Source: Chara braunii
Lineage: Eukaryota; Streptophyta; Charophyceae; Charales; Characeae
DNA: 49,371 bases
Reading direction: 5' to 3'
NCBI GenBank assembly: GCA_003427395.1
Contig: BFEA01000529.1
Location: 336,232-385,602 of the forward strand
How positions within the stretch are numbered: position 1 is the first letter of the stretch; each line of letters starts with the position of its first letter. Positions 29,934-40,301 of the stretch are shown piece after piece. Made by a program: the position numbers and the translations under genes. Under the pieces are notes generated by a model. That model did no database searches. It saw nothing but the letters and a program-made list of their open reading frames with translations, and was not told the DNA's origin.

Positions 29934-31523
29934 ATGGAGTTAACACACCGAAGAGCCAAGGGGGCAGGATCGCTCATCTTTTACCAAGGAGCCATGAGAC
30001 ATGCCCTCAACCGCCAATTAACGATGGGACCGTATGGACGGCTAACAGATAGGAAAGCTCGGGCAGCACAATCCAGCCCTGGGCCCCACCCCCCGGAGAT
30101 AGCGGCCCCCTCAAAACCCTTCAGCCCGGCCATAGAGAACAAAGAGAAAGAGTCGCCTACCATTATGATAGTAGAGGACACATCTCATGCCATTATAACC
30201 GGGAGGGGGTCGGAGCAGAGAGAAGGCAGTGTGACCAACCAGGATGTGGAAATGGCGGAGAAGACACAAGGGGGGAAGGAGGTGGAGACAGGGAGCGGGA
30301 AAGGGGATGAAGAGATGTTGACAGAAGAGGAAAAAGTGGAAGAGAGCAGGGAGCGGGTAGACCTCCGAGGGGACAAGTAGAAGGCAGGGGTGGTAGAGGG
30401 GGCAAAACCCTCGTGGGCACAGAGAGTTAGAGGCACGATCCAAGGGAAATCCTTGATCATCAAATGCCCCCTGGCTGGCTCGCAACAGGGAGAGGTGGAA
30501 GATCTGCAAATCCCTTTTCGGAACCTGTCATCGGTCAGGGTATATTTCCTCACCCTTTTTTTCCTTCCCCCCGAGAATCAGGTGGTCGATCAGGGGGGGA
30601 GGAAGACAATGATTAAGACATACCTGCAAGGAAGTTTGGAGGACAGGGATCAAGCATATATAAAACACGCCACTAACTGGCTATTCCAAGGGGAGGCGAC
30701 ACAAAAATCGGTGAATGATAAAATAAAGTGGATCTGCGGACAGTTGGAAACTATGCAAGGAAGTTCGGAGGCAGTCCACGAATTCTTCCTGATACAACCT
30801 GTCTCAGCAAATGTTTTTACGATTCTCAGTCTGTTCACACAAGACAAGCAGAGGATGGACGGGTGGAAGATAATTAGGTGGGGTAGATCGGAGGTGCGCA
30901 TCTATCCATGGCAACCCAAAAAGATGAGCCCGGAAGAACGGAGGGAACAAATGATGAAAGATTATTTTTGGGTGGACCTGAGACATAATCCGGTGTAAGT
31001 GCAGACAACCTTCATACACGACTTGGGGCAGCACTACACCATTGTAGACTTTATCGACCCGCTACAATCGTGCGTAGCTTAGAGAGACGATTATGTGATG
31101 CTGGCATTAGACCTGCCGAAGAATCAATTCTTCTCGATAGATGACATCGTTCCGTTCAGAATGGGAGGGAGGACATACCAAATCCATACAGCCCATAAGT
31201 TTAGGCCTTGGTGCTTCAAGTGCAGGGCGTATGGCCACCTCTGCACGGAATCGGCCTGCCCCCTGCATCCAAACAAAAGGAACCCAGCGGCAGGGTGCCT
31301 TTATCGAGACCCCCGTATACCCAACAGATGGTACATGGCGGAACCGGGCCAGGACGGCTGGGTCTACCTGGAGGACCTGGACCAGAAGGGAGTACCGAAG
31401 GGGTGGACCTGGGAAGGGAAGGGGGACCCATGCAGGCCCACAAAGCCCCCGTTGGAATGGACCCCCCCGCAAAAAGCACCGGAGAACAGATCTGCAGGCC
31501 AACCCACAAAACCCCTCGACTGA
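29934..31523 (+). pseudogene. LINE-B ORF1 with zinc knuckle
   Basis: One frame from ATG at 29934 to TGA at 31521-31523, with stops at 30378-30380, 30996-30998 and 31080-31082. The start carries KGAGSLIFYQGAMRH, matched by RGGGSLLFYGGAMRH in LINE-C. After an acidic stretch comes PSWAQRVRGTIQGKSL and an RNA-binding-like region (IKWICGQLE, WVDLRHNPV, LPKNQFFSIDDIVPF). It ends in WCFKCRAYGHLCTESACP, a knuckle with C-X2-C-X4-H-X6-C spacing, two residues longer than usual. LINE-C has the same spacing. The product would coat element RNA. Its Gln/Pro-rich continuation is in the +1 frame from about 31500. Confidence 0.85.
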
Positions 31524-31713
31524 GCAGCCACAACCCAGCACCCTGCAACAGCACACACCCCATCAGCCGCACAACGCACACTACCAGCCCTTGAAAAAAC
31601 AGAAACAACCGCCGCTTGGCCCGAAGGCAGCAGCGTACCTGCCAACAGGGCGCCTGATGGACACTCAAGGGCATGGGGACAAAACTACAGGGGGACAAGA
31701 TGGGGAGTAGACT

Positions 31714-33207
31714 ATGGGGAATCAAGAAGATACAAGGAGGGAAACAAAGCTAGAGAGTCGACTGGAGGGGGATAAGAAGTTGATAAATGAGCAGGGACAG
31801 CCCGATACAGTGGAAGATCTGTTTAAGGAAGCCTTTGGACCAGCACCGATGGAGGTGGAAACTATTCTCGGTGTCTCCTCACCTCCAGAGATCGAGATGG
31901 AGGATGCAACCAACGCAATTGAAAAACAAACAGCCCAGGGTCAGATGGAGAAAAAAACAGGAAAACCCCAAGAGGATAGTTTGAAAAGAGTGGCTGAGTG
32001 GTTGATGGAAAATCTCCAAAAGAAATTTGAGGGGCGAACTGACGACTTCTGGGACGACACATATAGGGCCCTCATCCCCCTCCTGGAGAACAGTGCGAGC
32101 CTCAAAACAGCCCTGGCTAAAGGACTACCAGAGGGATCGATGTGGCAGGAGGTCTGCCATAGACTCCTGACAATAGTGGTCAATAAATTCTAACCGCAGC
32201 ACCACACCACCCATCAGGCCACAACCTCAACATCAGGCGGACTGGGCCAGACAGACGACCATCCCCCTGCCCCGAAATCAACCCAAGACACTAGTATGGT
32301 TGCAGTCTACCAGTCAAAGGAGAATAGTACAAGGGACTCGCAATAGGGGGAGGACACAGAAGGAGACAAACAACAAGGGGAGGGTACGACAGAATGGGAC
32401 CCGAGGAATGAGAAAGCTGGGGGGGAGGGCGGAGGGGGCAAAGGGACACAAAGGGGAGAGGGAACAACATAAAGTTGGGTGAAAGACCAACAGGATGAAA
32501 CGGCCAGCAACGCACAAGGACAAGAGGAGGAAGGTCTGTGCTTGGCGCTGGTGGCATGGAAACCGGAAACAAACAAAAGCTACGATGGTCAATCACCACA
32601 TAGGCAGATCCCTCCCCCAAGGTATTTGAAGCCTCCAGAATTAGACCTCACGAGCAGGAGGCAAAAACTGCGTCACCTGCTAGAAAAAGGAGATACCCTG
32701 CAGGGACCACTAGAAAAGGGCCTGATCTTCCTACCGGTAAGACAAAAGAACAAGGCATGGGAAAAAGGGCTATCTAGACCACAGGGAGCGACACATGGCG
32801 AGGTCACAATTAAGGGACGTTCAACATTCCTCCTCTCCCTCTCCTCCTGGGGAGGAGGTCCTGCTCTACTTAAATCTGATATCGCTCAATTGATAAAAGA
32901 TCAGCTCCCACCAGGAGCAACCTCCTCGTTAGTCATCTCATATGGCCAACATCGACTTGCAGCCAAAGACATCTACATCCAGTATGACCAAGATAGGGGG
33001 GTGGAACACAGATGGCTTGATAAGGAAACGCTCCTGGACTTGCAACTGTTGAAGATTAAATCCAGTGACCCTTGGTCCGCAGAGGAAACCACGACCCTCC
33101 TACTGAAACTGATTCTTGATGGAACCCTCCGCAGTGGGGGATGGCTGAGCACAGAGGCGTGGTGCCCATTTAAATGGCCCCTGCAGACAGACCAAATGAA
33201 AAAATGA
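31714..33207 (+). pseudogene. LINE-B ORF1 C-terminal domain (unrecognised, conserved)
   Basis: One frame from ATG at 31714 to TGA at 33205-33207, with stops at 32191-32193, about 32345 and about 32471. It has two conserved parts. The first (about 31990-32180) is helical, with VAEWLMENL, DDFWDDTYRAL and WQEVCHRLLTIV. After a poorly conserved charged linker the second (32640-33180) reads SRRQKLRHLL, IFLPVRQKNKAWEKGL, LPPGATSSLVI, AAKDIYIQYD, HRWLDKETLLDLQLLKIK and SAEETTTLLLKLI. LINE-C has both in the same order. No named domain is recognised. The stop TGA shares bases with the ATG of ORF2 (ATGA). Confidence 0.75.
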
Positions 33208-34173
33208 ATGTTATTGACACACTGTATAATCGAGACAAACAATGGAAGCTTTCGAAGAGAGTAGTGGACCTTGACCTTCGATGTCTGAATGTGAACGGGC
33301 TTGCCTCAGTATCTTTGTCCAAGAGGCAAGCGATTATGAAACAACTCAGAAAGGTAGAGGGGAGGGAGTGGCCTGATGTGGTATGCTTATAGGAAATACA
33401 TTTACTGAACATCCCGGAACATGATCACGCCCAGAGGTCGGGTAGTGGCGGGGTGACCATACCAATCCTACAGAGCTCACGCCCAAAGGTCGGGTAGTGG
33501 TGGGGTGGCCATTTGGCTCCCCCCAGGATCAAGGGTGCAACCGCTAAATTGGTCGACAGATCAAGAAGGAGGTAGATGGGTCTATCTACTCGCGATGTTG
33601 GGAATCAATGTGGTAAGTATACTCAACGTATACGCTCCTAATGATCCCCGAGAAAGACAAAACTTCTTTGAAGACCTCAAGACCAAACTGCTGGGGGGTA
33701 TCCCAGTCATCCTAGTCGGAGACTTCAATGCGGCCCCCGATCGTTGGCTGGACAGATGGAAGTTACCTTCACCATGCCCAATATACATTGAAAATGACGA
33801 ACGAATTATCATGGAACTGTCGCAATCGCTCGGTCTCATAGACTCGTTCCGTTCGAGATACCCGACCCGTCGCGGGTTCACGTGCTATCGGAAGAACCAA
33901 GCGGAGCACATTTCCAAATCGCGCATTGATCTAATCTTGATCCCTGAAGAGATACAAGGGGCTCTACAAATAGCTGAGATATTCCCTCGTAGCCCCCACC
34001 CCGGTTTGGACCATGCAATGTGCCTTGCCATTTTTACCTTCAGGAAGAAACTGGACCAGGGCAGGAACTTCTATAAACTCAATACATCCTTGTTGAGCAT
34101 TGACAAATTCATAACATACTTGAAGGAGGTCTGGTCCTTCTGGCAAAAAACAAAGGGACCAGATCCAAGATGA
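33204..34173 (+). pseudogene. LINE-B ORF2 APE-type endonuclease
   Basis: Starts at the ATG of ATGA (33204) and reads LDLRCLNVNGLAS and PDVVCL. TAG at 33390-33392 replaces the Gln of the LQE(T)H motif. A 52-base direct duplication (units at 33425 and 33477) then shifts the frame. The rest is open from about 33505: VAIWLPPG-like start, LNVYAPNDPRERQNFF, VILVGDFNAAPDR (catalytic GDFN), KSRIDLILI and GLDHAMC (catalytic D-H). It stops at 34171-34173 through a small frameshift in the linker. Confidence 0.92.
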
Positions 34174-34179
34174 CATACT

Positions 34180-36503
34180 GTGGTTCAACAACGGTCTGTT
34201 CTTTTTAGGCCGTAAGTGTAATGAATACTCAAAGCTTCGTGCGGCGCAGTGCCACGCAAAGGAAATTGACTTACAAAACCGGCTACTGTACCTCCAACAA
34301 CAAGAAGATGAGATGACGAATGACACTCACTCACTAGCAGTGCTAGCTAATAAAATACAGGCACTGGAAATGCAAATCCTCGATCATATGGAACATAGAT
34401 GGCAAGGCATTAGAATCCGGGGCAAACTACACAGACATAAGATGGAAGGCTCGATGGACACAAAATTTTTCTCTTTAGCTAAAACAAAAGTGGGACGAAC
34501 AACCATAGAAGCATTAGAAGATCGGATTCCGAACTTACAACAAGGGCTGCTGTACACCTCAACGGCAGAATGTACAAAAATAGCTAGAGACTTCTACCAG
34601 AACCTTTTCACATCAGAATGTGGAGACACACTACACGCGCAAAGGATGGTGGAGATCGACGAGTTCCTACGCCCCCTCTCTCGCACTGTCACGGAGCAAC
34701 AGAAAGAGCAGTTGGAGATGCTATTAACAAAAGAGGAGGTGAGGACGACCATGTGGGAGAGCATCTCACAGGACCTAATGGATTATTACCACGCTCTGTG
34801 GGAAACTGGCCAAATGGGAGAATTGGTAGGACAAGCTTAGGAGTGTTGACGCTTATATACAAAAAAAGAGAAACGACCAATATTCGGAACTATAGACCCA
34901 TTACCCTCTTAACGGTGGTCTATAAGATGGTGGCAAGGTGCTGGCCAACCGCGTGACCAAGGTAATGGCTGACATCATCCATCCGGATCAGACCGGTTTC
35001 ATTGAAGGGAGGAATATCCAGGATAACGTCCTCCTCGTGAATGAGGTGATCAAGCTTGCAAGACAATCCAATCAAAATGCGACAATCATATTTATTGATT
35101 TTGAAAAAACATACGACCACGTGGACTGAACCTTCCTGGACAAATGCTTACAAAAACTCAATTTTGGACCATATCTTAGACGCTGGGTGCAAATTTTGCA
35201 TAAAAATGCTACAACCAGAGTCATGGTCAATGGAAACCTGACACCACCTATCTCCCTTCAAAGATCCGTTAGGCAGGGTGACCCGATTGTAGCATACTTA
35301 TTTGTGATAGTAATGGAAACCCTCGCGACAAATTTACGGACTCACAAGGACATTAAGAGAATACCAATAACCTCGATACCTGAGGAAGCGATCCCGGTGT
35401 GCTCGCTATGTGCTGACGATCTGACCCTGACGGTGGACGCCTCCCATGCATCGATGGAGGAAGTCAAAAAAATGGTGGAAAAGTTTTATGCCCTCTCAGA
35501 TATGAAGGTCAATTAGGGGAACAAAACCTTGGGATGGTGGATTCACCACCAAGGTGTTAGGCCCCCGGAGAAACCCAATGTCAAATGACTCCCCAACGAA
35601 GCTCCCATCCGGGTATTGGGAGTTTCACTATCGGCGAATGGCAGACCATTAGTGAACAACGAATGGATATCTAAACCACCCTTGGAAAAGCTGGCACAAT
35701 GAAAGGACAAACATACTTCGTTGATGGACCACACTTTGGTGATTAATAATGTCGTACTTGCCTTCTTGTGGTACAGGTCAGCCATCTGGGCGGTTGATAA
35801 AACAACCCTCCACCCCCTGCAACGCCAGATAACTGCATTTCTATGGAGGGGGGATCATGAGAAACAGAGAGTAATTAGTAGGGTGGCATGGCAGTCTATA
35901 ATTCAACCTAAAACCAAAAGGGGGTTGGGCATACTAGACCCAACAATACAGACTAAAGCGCTGGCCCTACAATGGCTCAACCGCCTGCTGTTTCGCCAAG
36001 ATACGCCATGGACAGGGCTAGCCCTGGAACAAATTTCCAGGCTAGCCCCCGAAACGACAACAGAGACCCACCCACTGACATGGCTGGAAAACACGGGCTG
36101 GCCGATACCACGAGGGTACCCCCACCACCAAGACCCGGGTCTTAACTCACCAAGGAAACAGGCAAGGAACGATCTGCGAAACAATCACTTCTGGCCATCC
36201 TTGTTGAAAACATGGAGATCCCTTCCCTTGCCTAACAAAAGTCAACCCGAGAGATGGGATAAGGTATTTCGTCAACCACTCTTTAACAATAGGAGAATTG
36301 TTAACACCAGGGGTCAGGTTCTCCAGTGCATGGAATCTCCTTGGCGGGTGTGGGTAAAGAGAGGAGTAATAAGGATAAGTGATATTTGGGACCTGACCAA
36401 GAAAGACTTGATAGACAAGGACCTCCTCAGACAAAAACTGCGATACAGCCATCGATCGAAAATGGCTCTGGAGAAGGTAGTTGAAAGGATCCCCCTGAGT
36501 TGA
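34180..36503 (+). pseudogene. LINE-B ORF2 reverse transcriptase
   Basis: A helical linker and RT in several pieces. 34313-34840 holds TKVGRTTIEAL and CTKIARDFYQNLF. Compared with LINE-C it has lost 24 codons in frame near 34745, covering the GIDGLPKQLW segment. After a small shift the core continues: NYRPITLLTVVYKMV, TGFIEGRNIQDN, FIDFEKTYDHVD (motif A; a TGA at 35127 replaces Trp), SVRQGDPIVAYLF (motif B) and CADDLTLTV (motif C). Stops at 35514, 35586 and 35700 interrupt the thumb region. From 35721 it is open for 260 codons (FLWRGDHEKQRVISRVAW, GGLGI-like) to TGA at 36501-36503, again at a Trp position. Confidence 0.92.
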
Positions 36504-37763
36504 TGGAAAATCCTCCGAAAAGGACCCACTTTACAGGAAACAAACTGGGTGCAGGTCCACGGTAGCAAAGGGAAAATGGGGAGGGTAGTACGTTGTGACC
36601 CAGAAGGTCGAGTGACTATGGATATATACACAATAGGTCGGGACAACACCCTCCAAAGACCCGCCACAGATGAAACACGCTGCTACCAAGAGGAAGAGCT
36701 GACGCGAACTAGAGTACTGGAGGACGGGGATAAATGGGTGACTTTCTTCCCCGACACCCCGATTGCGCAGTTACCTCTAGACCCAATGGAGTGGTCATGG
36801 ACAGGGTTGGGAGGAAAAAGGAAGCCAGGCACCCAAACGCTACACAACATGTCAGTCAAATCAATGTACAGAATGCTTCGACCCAAAATCAATCTCTGAG
36901 ACCAAGTAGAGACCAGATGGATGAAGCATTTAAATATCAGCAGAGCATCACTTCGGGGAGTCAAATGGTTCCACTTATCCAAAGGGAAACCTGCGAAACT
37001 GGATTCTCTCCAATGGCAAATGGATCACTGCTGCCTCCCGACTAATGATTGGCTGATAGACCGGACGTCCCTGGAACAAATCGGACGGGCTCTGCCTTGG
37101 TGCAAGTTGTGCTCTACTTCATTCCCAGCTAGGAAAAGACCTGAAACAATAGAACACCTTTTTTTGCAATGCCCGGGGGCAGTCTGGCTCTGGCGATGGT
37201 GGGACAGGATCTGGAACCAGCTAGAAACAACAACGCCCTGGCCATGGGACTAGAGGGCATTACTATTAGAAACATGGTCAGCGAAAGAAGCAGATGCCTT
37301 CACCCAAAATCTCTTTGAACTAGGACGCAGGGCAGTGATATGGGCACTTTGGTGCCGCCGCTGCACATACGAGATGGAGGGGGTGAGATTGGAAGGGTCG
37401 GAATTCACAGAAACTATACAGCAACAAATCCAAATAGGAATAACAATACAATGGGAAGAAGCTAAACCACAGATCAGTCACTTACAAACACAAAAGGAAA
37501 TAAATCAGAAAATTCAGGCCTTCAGTGCAAACTGGCTCGGGGGGAAGCATGGGGGGAAAATGGGGAGGGTGGAACGGGTAGGAGGAAATGGGGATCAGGG
37601 GAATGACCATGAGGGGCAAGGGGAACGCAAGGACTACCGGCTGATCTTCCATGAGTGGACTAAGGTGGATTCCACAATCCCGATGAGAACGGCAAATGAC
37701 TTTCCAGATCCTTTCCCCCCTCCCTCCAATAGTATGGTAGAACTGGGGTGGTATGGGGAATAG
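36504..37763 (+). pseudogene. LINE-B ORF2 C-terminal part with zinc-binding domain
   Basis: Three pieces cover the end of ORF2. 36549-36899 holds the PDTPIAQLPLDPMEWSW region. 36921-37253 holds PTNDWLIDRTSL, WCKLCSTSF, ETIEHLFLQCPGAVWLW, the zf-RVT signature with its C-x2-C, H and C. 37335-37763 is the final helical segment, ending GGKHGGKMG and PDPFPPPSNSM. TGA at 36897 stands where LINE-C has Lys. TAG at 37251 stands where LINE-C has Trp. TAG at 37761-37763 is the probable true end. Confidence 0.9.
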
Positions 37764-38079
37764 GGGGGAGAGAAAAAAGAAAAGGAGGAGGTCCTGGATC
37801 CCATTTTGCTCCGAGGTAATGGGATGCTAACTACAACAACTGCTCAAGGGCTGGCAGATCGGTATAGCGCAGCCCGCCTTGTTTTTGGAAAAAGGTGCTA
37901 ATTACTGGTGGGGGAAGAGAGGAACTAGGTACAGCAAGTATCTGGCATCTGATTCAGGGTGAAGAGGTTCTCTCCGTTCTTCCAACTTCCCGTTTTCTAA
38001 TACCTTGCTCAGTCAATCCCCTGGATTCCAGGGTAATCAATGCTAGCAAGGGTGCTCTACATTGTTTTTCATATTGCAG
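37764..38079 (+). other. LINE-B 3' untranslated region
   Basis: No gene. It links the ORF2 stop to the structured tail. Confidence 0.7.
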
Positions 38080-38234
38080 TTTGTATATGGGACGCTGGAC
38101 CCGCTTTCCAGCAGGTGATGCTCCCCACCAATAGATGGAGCCTCTTCCCGGGTGATAGCGGTGGCTGCTCTTACCAGCACCACTATCACTGGGGAGTTGT
38201 TGTTCAAAAAAAAAAAATAATAATAATAATAAAA
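38080..38234 (+). other. LINE-B structured 3' tail with poly(A) and (TAA)n
   Basis: The first hairpin is GCTGGA-CCCGCTT-TCCAGC at 38094-38112, with a perfect 6-bp stem. A shared single-stranded word CTCCCCACCAATAGATGGA follows. The second hairpin is GTGATAG-C-GGTG pairing with CACC-A-CTATCAC at 38152-38189. The element ends in about 13 A and five TAA units. Other LINEs are known to be recognised by their own RT through such tails, so that role is inferred here. Confidence 0.85.
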
Positions 38235-38277
38235 TTGGAGTGATAGAGGATGGAGGGTGGTGGTCTTTCTTTTTGAA

Positions 38278-38473
38278 GGGAAACTATGCAGGAGACACAA
38301 AAATGAGTTGTAGTTGCACTATGGGCCAAGATACATTTTCAAAGTGCAGTTCGGACAATGTATACAACCGAGCTTTCTGGCCAGGTAGGGTGCCCAAAGT
38401 GCAATTGCAAGCCGTATCTTGCCCCATAGTGCAATTATAACCCCCTTTTTTGTCACTCTACTGAAGTTACCCC
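38278..38473. mobile_element. Foldback element B2 (MITE-like, 196 bases)
   Basis: Ends of about 60 bases are inverted repeats: GGGAAACTATGCAGGAGACA (left) and, in reverse complement, GGGGTAACTTCAGTAGAGTG (right), both followed by a TTGCACTATGGG core and CAAGATAC. It has no coding capacity. The right end matches that of the element at 21273-21455, so they form one family. It lies 43 bases after the end of LINE-B. Confidence 0.85.
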
Positions 38474-38529
38474 ACGAAAAGCCTTTTTGCAAATAAGACA
38501 GAAACTCCTTGATCAGTTTTAATGTACTT

Positions 38530-38658
38530 TAAATAAAGTCCACACTATCCGAGTGGTGGTAAGAGAACCACCGGGATCGAGGGCTTTGCTGGTGGGCTGC
38601 TCCTGCTCCATCTATTGGTGGGGAGCGGCACCTTCTGGAAACCGAGTTCAGCGTCCCT
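38530..38658 (-). mobile_element. Inverted copy of the LINE-B/C tail
   Basis: In reverse complement it starts GGGACGCTGAACTCGGTTTC, continues CTCCCCACCAATAGATGGAG and ends in a GGTGGT-TCTCTT-ACCACC hairpin. This is the same order as the LINE-B tail 300 bases upstream, on the opposite strand. It lacks a clear poly(A). The source is a truncated LINE or a SINE sharing the tail. Confidence 0.8.
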
Positions 38659-39512
38659 TAGATACATCATTACGGTACCATGTGTCGGGGCTGTAGTCTT
38701 AATTGTCCCTTAGGGCTCAGAGCTACTTTTCCTTTAGGGGCGAGGTGCAATGCCCTGCCCTTGGTAGAGATCTCTCTTGAGCATCGACCTACAGTAGCCC
38801 ACATCCCTGGAAATACGAAGCCCTTGCTGTTGTCCTGTTTGCCCCGTTTCCCTTTTAGTCTTGCTGTATTCCAGGAATTTGCAACTTACAGCGTACACAA
38901 CTGGTAGGGATGTCGAGAGTGGGACAGGGCGCTTAACGCACGCGCGTGAAGCGGAGTCGCTTGATTTAACCACGTCACAGGCTGACGTGGATATGAAATC
39001 TGATACATGTAAACTCATGATAAAGGCGTTTTACCCGCTTTTTGTTGAGGACATGTGTTCCGCATCGAGTAGCACAGTTTTCGTCGTGCAAATTGAGCGA
39101 CATTGACCTCAAAGGATTTGACCTACGTCAAATCTGGTGATGCTGGGTGGAGAGAGACCCTGACTTCTCAAAGTGCGGGCAATTGAGTGATATTTAACTC
39201 TTGAATGATATTCTGAGTGAAGGCGAAAAGCCTCTGATCACGAGAGTGAAATACCAGTCCATACAGAGGCATCGACTTCAAGTTCATTCACAAGGAAGTG
39301 CATACTGGACGTCAATACAAAAGCATGAGGAGTAGTCATAGTCACCCAAGTTGATCACTCACGACTTCACTGGCACAGCGGAGAGGAGAGTGACATGGTG
39401 GCATTGTCAATGAAGGAAGTAATCATACTAGGATAGAGGTTATTAAGAGAATGCAGATAGAAGGAGGGGTGACGGAGTAAAGTAGACTGACCTTTTGGCG
39501 ACAGAATTCGCA
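38659..39512. other. Non-coding stretch
   Basis: No gene, RNA or strong repeat seen. CACAGGCTGACGTG near 38967 also occurs in the duplicated block at 28362 and 28798, which suggests a shared dispersed repeat. Confidence 0.5.
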
Positions 39513-39608
39513 GCGCGGGAGAGATTTTGGCAACAGATATCTGTCGGTGACAAGCTTTCAGCAAGGGAGAGATATTGTCAGCAGACAGTCTATGTCGGAG
39601 ACAGAGGA
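39513..39608 (+). repeat. Two 48-base tandem repeats
   Basis: Units at 39513-39560 and 39561-39608 share GGGAGAGAT-TTG and TGTCGG words and are moderately diverged. They are in frame within a 71-codon open frame from 39495 that reads ARERFWQQ then ARERYCQQ. It may be part of the LINE-C leader. I do not call a gene. Confidence 0.7.
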
Positions 39609-40301
39609 AGATATTTATATGGTTTCATCCCTACAAAACTTCCTCCAATCATACTGTCTTCCCCTCCCCTACTAAGGGAAAGCCAAGCCTACATGCCGGG
39701 AATAAATTGACAAAGGCATCCAAACAACAACTATCAATTGAACAGGACATCAACAAATAATTAATCACAGACTAGGGAAAGACCTCCTCCCCTTTCGAAG
39801 GAGTCATCCTAATTAGAATCCCTACCAGATCCTTAGTGCACTGATATGTGACCTAATTCTTGTAACCTGTTCCCCATCTACTTCATGTTTCATTCTCTAA
39901 TTACTCTAGTAATATTTATATTATTCTTCTCTACCCTCCAATCATCCCAGTACTCCTGCCAATCCTCTGAGACACTTTTTGCATACTGAGCCACCCACCT
40001 ATTCCCCTCATAGTTCTATCCCGATTCCGGTCAACTCTTCTCATTCTTGTTCACGACTCTTTTGTTGATTATACTCCATTTCTTTCCATTCTTCTTCATC
40101 TGTAGATCTGAGTATTCTGACTTTTTGCCCTATTTATTCCTCTTCACTTATCAGGTGTCTCAGATCCTTTTTGATTCCTTCTGATTCCTTTTGATTTTTG
40201 TTGCTCTCTTTCTGAGCCCATCACATTAGCAACACCAGAAAAAGGATCTGGGGAAAACATTTTATTTCTCTGAATTCTATTGTTGATTTTAGGACAACAA
40301 G
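39609..40301 (+). other. Probable LINE-C 5' leader
   Basis: No gene. AT-rich and pyrimidine-rich sequence up to the first ORF1 ATG. The 5' boundary of LINE-C could not be placed. Confidence 0.4.

Larger units (their letters stand above)
29890..38234 (+). mobile_element. LINE-B, decayed non-LTR retrotransposon
   Basis: A plus-strand LINE with ORF1 (zinc knuckle, Q/P-rich part, C-terminal domain), ORF2 (endonuclease, RT, zf-RVT), a 3' tail with two hairpins, poly(A) and (TAA)n. The 5' end is hidden by the gap. It is related to LINE-C over its whole length at the protein level and shares its 3' tail. The codon composition is clearly more GC-rich than in LINE-C, so they are different subfamilies or ages. 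No target duplication could be found because one side is missing. Confidence 0.92.

Noticed and set aside
29482-30052. Open frames spanning 29605-29889
   Set aside because: They run through poly(C) and undetermined bases, so they are artefacts of the gap.
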